A stretch of DNA of 64,000 bases, taken from positions 75,232 to 139,231 of the forward strand of contig JBIKIN010000010.1 in the NCBI GenBank assembly GCA_044361595.1, read 5' to 3'. The notes under the pieces are model-generated. The model searched no databases, was not told the origin of the DNA, and saw nothing but the letters and a program-made list of their open reading frames with translations. The position numbers were made by a program, and so were the translations under genes. This stretch comes from Pseudopedobacter sp044361595 (GTDB lineage: Bacteria > Bacteroidota > Bacteroidia > Sphingobacteriales > Sphingobacteriaceae). Shown here in pieces: positions 34,244 to 42,901 of this stretch; within the stretch, counting starts at the first letter, position 1; every line of letters begins with the position of its first letter.

Positions 34244-35224
34244 ATGATTAATAAAATTACTTGGGGAATATTAGGTTGCGGAGATGTAACAGAAATTAAA
34301 AGTGGACCCGCTTTTAATATAGTAGCTCATTCTAAAATTGAAGCTGTAATGCGTAGAAATGCAGCTAAAGCTGCCGATTATGCTAAAAGACATCAAATAG
34401 AAAAATGGTATAGCACTGCTGATGAACTCATAAACGACAATCATATTAATTCCATTTACATAGCCACGCCGCCTGCATCACACAAAGAATATGCTATCAA
34501 AGCTTTACAAGCTGGTAAAAATGTTTACATAGAAAAGCCTGTTACTATTAACGTAAAAGAATGTGAAGATTTAATTAAGGCAGAAAAAATAAATAAAAAC
34601 AAAGTAACTGTTGCTCATTATCGCAGAGCTTTACCCCTTTTTTTAAAGGTAAAAGAATTAGTAGAAAATAAAGCCATTGGCGAGGTAAGAGCAATTAATA
34701 TTCAATTATTTCAAAGACCAAACTCAACTCAAATTGCACAAACAGAAGAAAACTGGAGAGTTATTCCAGAAATTTCTGGTGGAGGTTTGTTTTACGATTT
34801 AGCACCACACCAATTAGATATTTTAGTATTCATATTTGGTAATCCTTTACATTTTCAAGGTTTTTCTTGCAACCAAACTAAAGTCAGTAAAGTAGCCGAT
34901 ATAACCACAGGGAATATCTTATTTAAAAATGATATCGTTTTTAATGGAATATGGAATTTTAATGCTTTACCAGAAAATGAGGTAGAAAAATGCGAAATTA
35001 TTGGTACTAAAGGGAAGTTAGATTTTCCTTTCTTCGGACATCATATCAATCTTTTTAATGAGAATGGTTATGAAACTTTTAGTTTTGACCCGCCACAACA
35101 TGTACAACAAAACATGATAGAAAAAACGGTAAATTACTTTTTAGGTGAAGGTGATAATCCATGTTCTTTAGAAGACGCTTTAATAAGTTTAAAGATTATG
35201 GAGTGTTTTGGTATGGTTGTTTAA
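34244..35224 (+). CDS. Gfo/Idh/MocA family oxidoreductase
   Basis: A protein of 326 residues. The N-terminal Rossmann motif WGILGCGDVTEI is followed by SIYIATPPASHKEYAIKAL and the lysine motif GKNVYIEKPVT. A C-terminal alpha/beta domain includes GGGLFYDLAPHQLDIL with the catalytic-type histidine. These are NAD(P)-dependent dehydrogenases of sugars, inositols or related compounds; the substrate is unknown. It lies 29 bp after the deaminase gene, and no metabolic link is evident. Confidence 0.87.
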   Translation: MINKITWGILGCGDVTEIKSGPAFNIVAHSKIEAVMRRNAAKAADYAKRHQIEKWYSTADELINDNHINSIYIATPPASHKEYAIKALQAGKNVYIEKPVTINVKECEDLIKAEKINKNKVTVAHYRRALPLFLKVKELVENKAIGEVRAINIQLFQRPNSTQIAQTEENWRVIPEISGGGLFYDLAPHQLDILVFIFGNPLHFQGFSCNQTKVSKVADITTGNILFKNDIVFNGIWNFNALPENEVEKCEIIGTKGKLDFPFFGHHINLFNENGYETFSFDPPQHVQQNMIEKTVNYFLGEGDNPCSLEDALISLKIMECFGMVV

Positions 35225-35506
35225 TTGATTTAAGTTATAAAATAAGTTTTGAACTCTTTTTTTAAGGAAGTGTAGTTTTTTTTATAAGGCAGAGCCGTTC
35301 AACCATCTGTGAAAATCTCCGAAATCTGAGGGAGATGATTTGTTTTAGCTAAAGCTAAAACCGCTCATCGCCGCGTTAGGCTAGTCACTTTTTTCATTCT
35401 TTTTTATTGTTTTTATAGGCATTCAAGAGTGCTTCGCAATTTTTCCGCAAAAAGTAATCAAAACCCGAGCGGAGCGAACACATGAGCGCCTTTAAAAATA
35501 AAAATA

Positions 35507-35690
35507 CCGAATAAACTCTCCGCTACGTTTGTTACTATCAAGTCTCTGCTTAAAATTCTTTAGTGCACATCGCAACAAACAAGGCGGATTTATCGGTTAA
35601 TGTTCGTTTGTGCCTTTGCTGGGTGGTCATGCTATTTTTTATTAAATATAAAACTATAGTTAATGCGTTCTTGCAGAGCAATTCTGAAGA
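35507..35690 (+). repeat. Dispersed repeat, copy A
   Basis: It begins CCGAATAAACTCTCCGCTAC, continues through CGCAACAAACAAGGCGGA and reaches CTTGCAGAGC near 35680. The same blocks occur in the same order, inverted, at 63841-64000. The 3' part of the two copies has diverged and the spacing differs, so the right boundary is approximate. Confidence 0.65.
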
Positions 35691-35763
35691 ACGGCCTAGC
35701 AGATGTAAGAATCAGAAAGCCATTATTATTCATTGCACTAACAAACATTTAGCGAATAACCAA

Positions 35764-35818
35764 GGATGAATGCAGCCTTGGGCAAAGGCTATGAAGCGGT
35801 GGAGGCCTCATTCATCCG
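35764..35818. repeat. Long hairpin with a nested stem-loop
   Basis: GGATGAATG near 35764 pairs with CATTCATCC near 35810. A second hairpin, GCCTT-N-AAGGC, sits inside it (about 35775-35789). It may be a structured RNA or a remnant of a mobile element; no function can be assigned. Confidence 0.45.
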
Positions 35819-35991
35819 CTATCAGAATAATGATGGTTTTATGCGATTACAGATGCAAGCCTTGAATTATTCGTTTTTTTATTTATTTTCAATAGAATTC
35901 GTGTGTTCGCTTCGCTCGGGTTTTGTTTCTTTTGTTTCAAGACAAAAGAAAAAAGTTAATTTCTTGAACTTTGTTAACCAATATAAGTTTT

Positions 35992-36061
35992 GCGTTAGGG
36001 ATAGAAGTGACAGCTCCCGATTTTTCATCGGGACTATAACGGATAGCCCGTTAAAACGCCC
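35992..36061 (+). repeat. Structured interspersed repeat, copy 2
   Basis: It begins GCGTTAGGGATAGAAG and ends ACGGATAGCCCG...AACGCCC, with a central CCCGAT/ATCGGG hairpin. It is homologous to 17584-17665. The inner stem is GGG/CCC here and GCG/CGC there, a compensatory change. It lies about 120 bp upstream of tex. Confidence 0.65.
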
Positions 36062-36182
36062 AAAATAAAATCATTTCCTTTACTTAATTCTCAATCTGCT
36101 ATAAACTAATGGAATAAAATTTCAATTATTTTCTAATAAATAAATCATAAATTTTCATCTTCGTAAACCAAAAAAAAACTAA

Positions 36183-38480
36183 ATGTCAGAGCATATTTTT
36201 ATAGTTGCCCAAGAATTAAACGTAAGCAGCAAACAAGTAGTAGCCACTTTAAATTTATTAGACGATGGCGCTACAGTGCCGTTTATTTCTAGATACCGAA
36301 AAGAAATTACCGGAAGTTTAGATGAGGTGCAGGTTGCGCAAATTAGAGACAGAGTGCAACAACTTAGAGATTTAGACAAGCGCAAAGAAGCGATTTTAAA
36401 ATCTATTGAAGAGCAAGGAAAACTGACAGATGACTTGAAAAAACTGATTTTAGCGGCAGAAACCATGACTGCTTTAGAAGATATTTATTTGCCATATAAA
36501 CCTAAGCGTAAGACAAAAGCTTCGGTTGCTCGTGAAAAAGGATTAGAACCTTTGGCGTTAAACATTTTAGTGCAAGACAATAATGATCCAGAAAATGAAG
36601 CCTTACCATTTATTGATGTTGAAAAAGGTATAAATACTCTCGAAGAAGCTTTACAAGGTGCTCGAGATATTATTGCTGAAATAATTGCCGAAAATGCTGA
36701 AGCTAGAACTGCTATGCGTTCGCTTTTTTTTGACAAGGGAATTTACAAGGCCGAAGTTTTAAAAGGCAAAGAAGAGGAAGGCATTAAATACAAAGACTAT
36801 TTTGATTGGACCGAGCTTGTAAAAACCGCTCCTTCTCATCGTGTTTTAGCTATGCGAAGAGGAGAAAAAGAATTGATTTTGAAATTAGATGCTTTGCCAG
36901 AGGAAGAGGCAGCTATTCAAATTTTAGAAAATTTGTTTTTAGAAGGAAATAATAAAAAGACACAGCAGGTAAAATTGGCTTTAGAAGATGGCTATAAAAG
37001 ATTGTTAAAACCATCTATGGAGACCGAAACAAGATTAAAGTCTAAGCAAATGGCCGACGAGGAAGCGATTAGAGTGTTTGCGGAAAATGCTCGTCAGTTA
37101 TTGTTAGGTGCACCTATGGGGCAAAAAAGGGTAATGGCTTTAGACCCGGGTTTTAGAACCGGCTGTAAATTAGTTTGCTTAGATGAGCAAGGAAAATTGG
37201 TAGAAAACACAACCATATATCCGCATACGGGTGCTGGCGTAGCTAAAGAAGCTGCTCAGACTGTGAAGTATTTGGTAGAAAAACATAAAATAGAAGCTAT
37301 TGCCATTGGAAACGGAACGGCTAGCCGAGAGACGGAAGATTTTGTTAAAGCTCAAAATTTAGAAGGTGTTTTAATGGTGATGGTTAACGAAAGTGGAGCT
37401 TCAATATATTCCGCATCTGATGTGGCAAGAGAAGAATTTCCAGATTATGATGTGACCGTAAGAGGTGCGGTTTCTATTGGCAGAAGGTTAATGGACCCTC
37501 TAGCAGAACTGGTGAAAATTGACCCTAAATCTATTGGTGTAGGGCAATATCAGCATGATGTAGACCAAAACAAATTACAAACCTCGTTAGATGATACCGT
37601 TATTTCTTGCGTAAACGCTGTTGGTGTTGAGCTAAATACAGCATCAAAACAGATATTGGCTTATATCTCTGGTTTGGGTCCGCAATTGGCTCAAAATATT
37701 GTAGAATATAGAAATTTACATGGTGCTTTTAAAAACAGAGAATCATTAAAAAAAGTACCTAGGTTAGGTGATAAAGCTTTTGAACAAGCTGCAGGATTTT
37801 TAAGAATTAGAAATGCAGAGCATCCATTAGATGCCAGTGCCGTGCATCCAGAACGTTACGCTTTGGTAGAGAAAATGGCTACAGATCTTAATTGTACTTT
37901 AAGCGATTTATTGACTGATGATAAACTGAGAAAACAAATTGACTTAAAAAAATATGTAAGTGAAGAAGTGGGCTTACCTACTTTACAAGATATTTTAGCC
38001 GAGTTAGCCAAGCCAGGTAGAGACCCAAGAGAGCAGTACGAAGCTTTCGCTTTCGCTGATGGAATTAACAAAATAGACGACTTAAAGATTGGGATGGTCT
38101 TGCCAGGTATCGTTACCAATATCACCAATTTTGGTGCTTTTGTAGATGTAGGTGTTCATCAAGATGGCTTAGTACATTTAAGTCAAATGGCTGACAAATT
38201 TATATCAAACCCAAACGAAGTTGTAAAAGTATCGCAAAGGGTAAAAGTCACCGTAGTTGAGGTTGATGCCGCTAGAAAACGTATTTCATTAAGTATGAAA
38301 ACTGGTGAAAAACCAAAAGTTGAAAAGAAAGAAGTAACTCCGGTAAGAAAAGAAAAAACTGTACATCAGCAACAAAAAAGGAATTATATTAAGCCTTTAG
38401 AAAAGAAAAAGGAAGAACCTAAAGAAGTTGAAGGAGATATGCAAGATAAGCTGAAAGCTTTGATGGGAAAGTTTAAATAA
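36183..38480 (+). CDS. tex: Tex-family RNA-binding transcription accessory protein
   Basis: A protein of 765 residues. In order: an N-terminal helical region (FISRYRKEITGSLDE), a YqgF-like RNase H fold (MALDPGFRTGCKLVCLD), helix-hairpin-helix motifs (ISGLGPQLAQNIVEYRN and LKKVPRLGDKAFEQAAGFLR) and a C-terminal S1 domain (GMVLPGIVTNITNFGAFVDV through RISLSMK), followed by a lysine-rich tail. Tex binds nucleic acid and affects transcription; its exact role is still debated. It is a single gene. Confidence 0.95.
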   Translation: MSEHIFIVAQELNVSSKQVVATLNLLDDGATVPFISRYRKEITGSLDEVQVAQIRDRVQQLRDLDKRKEAILKSIEEQGKLTDDLKKLILAAETMTALEDIYLPYKPKRKTKASVAREKGLEPLALNILVQDNNDPENEALPFIDVEKGINTLEEALQGARDIIAEIIAENAEARTAMRSLFFDKGIYKAEVLKGKEEEGIKYKDYFDWTELVKTAPSHRVLAMRRGEKELILKLDALPEEEAAIQILENLFLEGNNKKTQQVKLALEDGYKRLLKPSMETETRLKSKQMADEEAIRVFAENARQLLLGAPMGQKRVMALDPGFRTGCKLVCLDEQGKLVENTTIYPHTGAGVAKEAAQTVKYLVEKHKIEAIAIGNGTASRETEDFVKAQNLEGVLMVMVNESGASIYSASDVAREEFPDYDVTVRGAVSIGRRLMDPLAELVKIDPKSIGVGQYQHDVDQNKLQTSLDDTVISCVNAVGVELNTASKQILAYISGLGPQLAQNIVEYRNLHGAFKNRESLKKVPRLGDKAFEQAAGFLRIRNAEHPLDASAVHPERYALVEKMATDLNCTLSDLLTDDKLRKQIDLKKYVSEEVGLPTLQDILAELAKPGRDPREQYEAFAFADGINKIDDLKIGMVLPGIVTNITNFGAFVDVGVHQDGLVHLSQMADKFISNPNEVVKVSQRVKVTVVEVDAARKRISLSMKTGEKPKVEKKEVTPVRKEKTVHQQQKRNYIKPLEKKKEEPKEVEGDMQDKLKALMGKFK

Positions 38481-38505
38481 CTTGCGTGGCTGTATACTGT
38501 AAATG

Positions 38506-38544
38506 AAAAAGCCTTATTAATTTTAAAATTAATAAGGCTTTTTT
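38506..38544. terminator. Bidirectional terminator downstream of tex
   Basis: A long perfect stem (AAAAAGCCTTATTAATTTT with its complement), with an A-run on one side and a T-run on the other. It serves tex on the plus strand and the convergent gene ending at 38561. Confidence 0.85.
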
Positions 38545-38560
38545 CTTAGCTTATAAATAA

Positions 38561-39421
38561 TTAAAAAACAAAGTTAATGGTAGCCACTCGTTGGTTTCCA
38601 CTATCTAAAGAGTTTTCTAGAACATAAACGTTATTCTGTAAATCTATTAAAGCCACTTCTCTTTTTTGTATCTGAACTGGTGTTAAGGTGGCTCTAGTGT
38701 TTGCTAATTGTGTTTGTCTATTAGTTAAAACATCTAAAGCGGTAGCTAATAGCTGCTCGCCAAAAGAAAGTGTTTCTGTAGTTTGGTAATATTGATTGTA
38801 GTAACCACTCCTTAAATCCCAATAATTTGGGGTATAAACACTTCTATCAAAATCATTACAATTACCTTCAAAATCTCCGTGTTTTAAATGCGCCTTCAGC
38901 GCATTTTCAGAAACTGTTATTGAAGTTGGATAATTAGAGCCATCGGGCTTGTGACAAAGTGTTACTTTTTTGTTGTTTTTAGGCTTTTTAGTATTATAAA
39001 TTTCGGTATCACTACCAAACCAATTTACACCTAAATAAACCTTATCGTTCATCCATTTTCTACTCTTCTTCTCTTTGAGTTTAAGCATTCTACCGTTAAA
39101 TCTATTATTATCCCATTTTCCATCATCCCACTTTTTATCATCATCAAAATACTTACCATTAGATTTGCCATTAGACTTATCGTCGTATTTACCTTTTTTC
39201 TGATTATTTTTTTGATCGTTATCAAAATCACCTTTTGTTTTATTTTTAGGTTGTCCATTATTTGGGACATTATTTTTGTTTGAAGAGCCAGAATTTTTAT
39301 TTTCCGATTTATCATTTTGTTTTCCTTTATCCTTACCAGAATTTCCGTTTTGTTGAACCGCTGCAAACCATACAATTAGTAATGGTAGAATGGCAAGACT
39401 TAATATTTTTCTACTTTTCAT
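38561..39421 (-). CDS. Secreted Lys/Asn/Asp-rich protein with a CH...AHLxHGD domain
   Basis: A protein of 286 residues with an N-terminal signal-like segment (about 5-22). A low-complexity stretch rich in Lys, Asn, Asp and Gly follows (about 25-120), then a small domain KKVTLCHKPDG through ITVSENALKAHLKHGDFEGNC. That Cys-His/His-Gly-Asp pattern is found in many bacterial exported proteins and may bind a metal or form a disulfide; it has no known function. A helical C-terminal part ends the protein. It follows a small lipoprotein gene after 5 bp. Confidence 0.65.
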   Translation of the reverse strand: MKSRKILSLAILPLLIVWFAAVQQNGNSGKDKGKQNDKSENKNSGSSNKNNVPNNGQPKNKTKGDFDNDQKNNQKKGKYDDKSNGKSNGKYFDDDKKWDDGKWDNNRFNGRMLKLKEKKSRKWMNDKVYLGVNWFGSDTEIYNTKKPKNNKKVTLCHKPDGSNYPTSITVSENALKAHLKHGDFEGNCNDFDRSVYTPNYWDLRSGYYNQYYQTTETLSFGEQLLATALDVLTNRQTQLANTRATLTPVQIQKREVALIDLQNNVYVLENSLDSGNQRVATINFVF

Positions 39422-39426
39422 AATCT

Positions 39427-39636
39427 TTATTTAAATGCTTCATCAACTTCTTTTAAAGATGCTTGAACCTTATCAATATCTTCTTCTATTATTTTTTCAG
39501 TTTTTTCTATAGAATCTTTAACAGCATCCATTTTAGTGGTTAAGGACAACTCCTCCTCAGAAACTTGCTGACTACAACTCATTAAGGATAGCGAACCTAG
39601 TCCTATCATCAATACCATAAACAATTTTACTTTCAT
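39427..39636 (-). CDS. Small helical lipoprotein
   Basis: A protein of 69 residues. The signal peptide ends at LSLMSC, a lipobox, giving a mature chain of about 49 residues. This chain is charged and fully helical (TTKMDAVKDSIEKTEKIIEE), likely a coiled coil on a membrane surface. No family is recognised. It forms a two-gene unit with the next gene downstream at 38561. Confidence 0.65.
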   Translation of the reverse strand: MKVKLFMVLMIGLGSLSLMSCSQQVSEEELSLTTKMDAVKDSIEKTEKIIEEDIDKVQASLKEVDEAFK

Positions 39637-39780
39637 GTATTTTAGTTTTTACTTTTTAAGTAAAACAATTAAAATGCCACGTAAATTTTATTTTGTTTTA
39701 AATGTTTATTTAAGTGAACAAAAAATTATTTTAGCTAAATAAATGCTAAAACTTTTTAATAGCACAAATGTTAATCGATT

Positions 39781-40245
39781 ATGGCAAAAGCATCAATATC
39801 TGTTATAAATGCTCTTAGAGCAACTATCGCTAACTTAGAAAAAGGAGCATCATACCAATGGGGTCACATGGGAAGCTGCAATTGTGGAAACTTAGCCCAA
39901 GTAATTACTAATAGAGACAAAGCAGAAATTCACAAATCTGCGATGAGAAGACACGGCGACTGGAATGAACAACTATTTGATTATTGCCCTACTAGTGGCT
40001 TACCTATAGACCATATCATTGATGAAATGATTGATTTTGGATTCACAAAACAAGACTTAGCTCATTTAGAAAAGTTATCAGACCCCAAAATTCTTCAAAA
40101 TTTACCCTTAGAAAAAAGAAACTTAAAGCATAATATGAAAGCCGATGTAATTTTATATTTAAAAACATGGGCTGATTATTTAGAGAATGAATTGATTGAC
40201 AAGATCTCTATACAAGATGCTTTGTCTTCAAAAGTATTAATATAA
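39781..40245 (+). CDS. Conserved hypothetical protein with GSCNCGN motif
   Basis: A protein of 154 residues, no signal peptide, probably cytosolic. It has a short Cys/His cluster GHMGSCNCGNLAQ near residue 28-40, then DYCPTSGLPIDHIIDEMI. The Cys and His residues could bind a metal. I recognise it as a type seen in Bacteroidota genomes, without known function. It is a single gene with its own terminator. Confidence 0.65.
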   Translation: MAKASISVINALRATIANLEKGASYQWGHMGSCNCGNLAQVITNRDKAEIHKSAMRRHGDWNEQLFDYCPTSGLPIDHIIDEMIDFGFTKQDLAHLEKLSDPKILQNLPLEKRNLKHNMKADVILYLKTWADYLENELIDKISIQDALSSKVLI

Positions 40246-40265
40246 CATCTGTTCAAATAATTCTT

Positions 40266-40299
40266 AAATCCCTAGATAACATCTTAGGGATTTTTTTTT
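40266..40299 (+). terminator. Terminator after the conserved hypothetical gene
   Basis: The stem AATCCCTAAGA-like pair (ATCCCTA / TAGGGAT with flanking pairs) is followed by nine T residues, about 20 bp after the stop at 40245. Confidence 0.8.
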
Positions 40300-40365
40300 A
40301 ATTTTCTTCCATTAGTTTCAAGAAAACCATAACTTAGAATTTATCTCAAATTAAATAATCATAAT

Positions 40366-41208
40366 ATGAAACCCTTATTTAAATCATCAATTTTAATAAT
40401 CTGCTTTCTTTTAATTTTTAATATTACTAACGGACAAGCGTTAATGCCGCAAGTAAGTAGCTCGCAAACAGTGGTTCAAGATTTAGGTCTTGGTAAGGTT
40501 ACCCTAACTTACAGCAGACCAAATATGAACAATAGAAAAATATTTGGCGCTTTAGAACCCTTTGGCGCAGTATGGCGTACAGGAGCAAACGGCGCAACCG
40601 CCCTTACTTTTACAGATGAAATAACTATAAATGGAAATAAAGTTCCCGCAGGTAAATACGCTTTATTTACTATTCCAAATAAAGATACTTGGACTGTAAT
40701 CTTAAACAAGAATACAGATTTGTGGGGTGCATATGAATACAAAAAAGAAGAAGACTTTTTAAGGATAGATGTTAAACCAAGTAAAATTAATAATCCAGTA
40801 GAAACATTCAGTATCGTTTTTTCTGATGTTAAACCTGGTAAAATGAACCTTGATTTAATGTGGGAAAACACATTAGTGAGTATCCCAATGGAGGTAGATT
40901 TTGATGCTAAGGTTATGGCAAATATTAGCAAGGCCATGGAAGGAGCTAAAAAACCATACTTTGCAGCTGCACAATACTATTACAATAATAATAAAGATAT
41001 TGAACAGGCTTTACTTTGGGTTATTGAAGCCGAAAAAACAGATATGAAAGCACCATGGTATAAATATTGGAAAGCTAAAATTTTATTAAAAAAAGGAGAT
41101 AAGGCAGGCGCAATTGAAACTGCTAAACAAGGCGTAGAACTAGCAAAAGCAGTAAACAATCAAGAATACGTTAATTTAAACGAGTCGGTAATTACATTAG
41201 CAAAATAG
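40366..41208 (+). CDS. DUF2911 domain protein with C-terminal TPR-like region
   Basis: A protein of 280 residues with a signal peptide (to about residue 23). The DUF2911 region contains VTLTYSRPNMNNRKIFG, GAVWRTGANGAT, VPAGKYALFTIP and NKNTDLWGAYEY. The C-terminal helices (YFAAAQYYYNNNKDIEQALLW onward) look like TPR units. It is exported, common in Bacteroidota, and has no known function. Confidence 0.85.
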   Translation: MKPLFKSSILIICFLLIFNITNGQALMPQVSSSQTVVQDLGLGKVTLTYSRPNMNNRKIFGALEPFGAVWRTGANGATALTFTDEITINGNKVPAGKYALFTIPNKDTWTVILNKNTDLWGAYEYKKEEDFLRIDVKPSKINNPVETFSIVFSDVKPGKMNLDLMWENTLVSIPMEVDFDAKVMANISKAMEGAKKPYFAAAQYYYNNNKDIEQALLWVIEAEKTDMKAPWYKYWKAKILLKKGDKAGAIETAKQGVELAKAVNNQEYVNLNESVITLAK

Positions 41209-41231
41209 AATTGTATTTTAGTTACTAGATT

Positions 41232-41265
41232 AAAAAAACCTTCAACTAAAATTGAAGGTTTTTTT
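41232..41265 (+). terminator. Terminator after the DUF2911 gene
   Basis: The 10-bp stem AAACCTTCAA / TTGAAGGTTT with a 6-nt loop and a run of T residues lies about 25 bp after the stop. Confidence 0.82.
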
Positions 41266-41431
41266 GTTTTTAAGGAAAAACAAATCATTTCTCTTTACTT
41301 TCATTATCAAAAACATCATAATATTTAAATTATTTTAGTAAAACAATAAAAAAATTAAATATTAATTGATTAAAATTTAATTTTATATTATAAATTTCTG
41401 TAATTTATCAGAATATTTAATTCTATAGCCA

Positions 41432-42877
41432 ATGGATTCTTCTTTATTTAATGATTACGTAACCGGAAACACATTTTACGATGAAATGTATAATGGAAAA
41501 GCTATAAGAACTCCCTATGCAAAACTATATGAGCACTTAAGCAAGTTTACAGCCGAGGAACTTACACAAAAAGAAGAAATGGCTCGTAGACTTTTCATGA
41601 GCCAAGGAGTTACTTTTACAGTTTACTCTGGCGATGAGGGAATAGAAAAGATCTTTCCTTTTGATATTGTCCCTCGTATTATTACTAGCACCGAGTGGAA
41701 TTATATTGAATCAGGTATCAAACAGAGATTAAAAGCTTTAAACCTTTTCTTAAACGATATTTATTCAAATCAGTTTATCATAAAAGATAAAATCATCCCC
41801 ATAGAGATGATATACTCTTGCGAACATTATTTGAGAGAGATGCATAATTTAAAAGTGCCTCACGAAATATTTGTTCATATATCTGGCATTGATATTATTA
41901 GAGATTCAGACGGAACCTTTTATGTTTTAGAAGATAACCTAAGAACCCCTTCTGGCGTATCATACATGTTAGAGAATAGAGAAATTACCAAAAGAATTTT
42001 TCCAGATTTACTTCCAAGCACTTCGGTAAGACCAGTAACTAACTATCCTCAGTTACTTTATAAAAACCTTGCTGCGCTATCACCAAGGCATAATTCTAAT
42101 CCAAATATTGTGATGTTAACCCCGGGTATTTATAACTCGGCATATTTTGAACACTCTACATTAGCCAGATTAATGGGAATAGAATTGGTAGAAGGTAGAG
42201 ATTTAGTTGTTGATAATCACAGGGTATTTATGAAAACCACCCAAGGCTTACAAAGAGTAGACGTAATTTATAGAAGAGTTGATGATGAGTATTTAGACCC
42301 TCTAGTCTTTAATGCTGATAGCATGCTAGGTGTTGCTGGCCTTATGTCTGCCTATAGAAAAGGTCACGTTGCTATTGTGAATGCGCCTGGTAACGGTGTG
42401 GCAGATGATAAGGCTGTGTATATCTATGTTCCAGATATGATCAAATATTATTTAAACGAAGAGCCCATTCTTAAAAATGTACCAACCTATAAATTAGAAG
42501 ACATAGCAGAGCGAGAGCATGTTTTCAAAAACATAGAAAAAATGGTAATTAAGAAAACTAATGGAAGTGGTGGATACGGAATGATTATTGGAAATGCTGC
42601 AACAGAAAAAGAAATTGAAGAGTATAAATTAGAGGTATTAAAAGAGCCTAGATCTTTTATTGCACAACCAATCATAAGCCTTTCGGCCGCTCCTTGTTAC
42701 ATAAACGGTAAATTAACTCCGCGTAGAATAGATTTAAGACCATTTGCATTATTTGGGCCATCAGGAATAGAGATAGTACCTGGCGGCTTAACAAGAGTTG
42801 CACTTAAAGAAGGTTCTTTGGTTGTAAATTCTTCGCAAGGTGGAGGTAGTAAAGACACTTGGGTGTTAAATGATTAA
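41432..42877 (+). CDS. Circularly permuted ATP-grasp protein (DUF404/DUF407 type)
   Basis: A protein of 481 residues. Family marks are YDEMYNGKAIRTPYAKL at the start, FYVLEDNLRTPSGVSYMLENR (metal/ATP site), VEGRDLVVDN, VDVIYRRVDDEYLDPL, and IKKTNGSGGYGM (glycine-rich ATP loop). Members are predicted to ligate amino acids or peptides. It is the first gene of a three-gene unit with alpha-E and transglutaminase proteins, a combination proposed from comparative genomics to make or modify a small peptide. Confidence 0.88.
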   Translation: MDSSLFNDYVTGNTFYDEMYNGKAIRTPYAKLYEHLSKFTAEELTQKEEMARRLFMSQGVTFTVYSGDEGIEKIFPFDIVPRIITSTEWNYIESGIKQRLKALNLFLNDIYSNQFIIKDKIIPIEMIYSCEHYLREMHNLKVPHEIFVHISGIDIIRDSDGTFYVLEDNLRTPSGVSYMLENREITKRIFPDLLPSTSVRPVTNYPQLLYKNLAALSPRHNSNPNIVMLTPGIYNSAYFEHSTLARLMGIELVEGRDLVVDNHRVFMKTTQGLQRVDVIYRRVDDEYLDPLVFNADSMLGVAGLMSAYRKGHVAIVNAPGNGVADDKAVYIYVPDMIKYYLNEEPILKNVPTYKLEDIAEREHVFKNIEKMVIKKTNGSGGYGMIIGNAATEKEIEEYKLEVLKEPRSFIAQPIISLSAAPCYINGKLTPRRIDLRPFALFGPSGIEIVPGGLTRVALKEGSLVVNSSQGGGSKDTWVLND

Positions 42878-42901
42878 TTTTCTAAACAAATTGAATACAA
42901 T

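Larger units (their letters stand above)
35459..35925. repeat. Element bounded by 24-bp inverted repeats
   Basis: The left arm 35459-35482 and right arm 35902-35925 are inverted copies with 23 of 24 bases matching; the core is ACCCGAGCG.AGCGAACAC. They enclose about 420 bp without a transposase gene, a MITE-like arrangement or a pair of independent repeats. No target-site duplication is evident. Confidence 0.5.
35225..36182. other. Gene-poor block of nested repeats between the oxidoreductase gene and tex
   Basis: About 950 bp without a credible gene: the open frames here (35563-35769, 35766-36068) have no recognisable domain, poor codon make-up and cover repeat sequence. Contents: 24-bp terminal inverted repeats at 35459 and 35902; a repeat shared in reverse orientation with the window's right end from 35507; a long hairpin at 35764-35818; and a structured repeat at 35992-36061. 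Confidence 0.6.

Noticed and set aside
35563..36068. Two adjacent open frames (35563-35769 and 35766-36068) that could look like small genes
   Set aside because: They span the dispersed repeat, the nested hairpin, one inverted-repeat arm and the structured repeat, show no family resemblance and have atypical composition for the surrounding genes.
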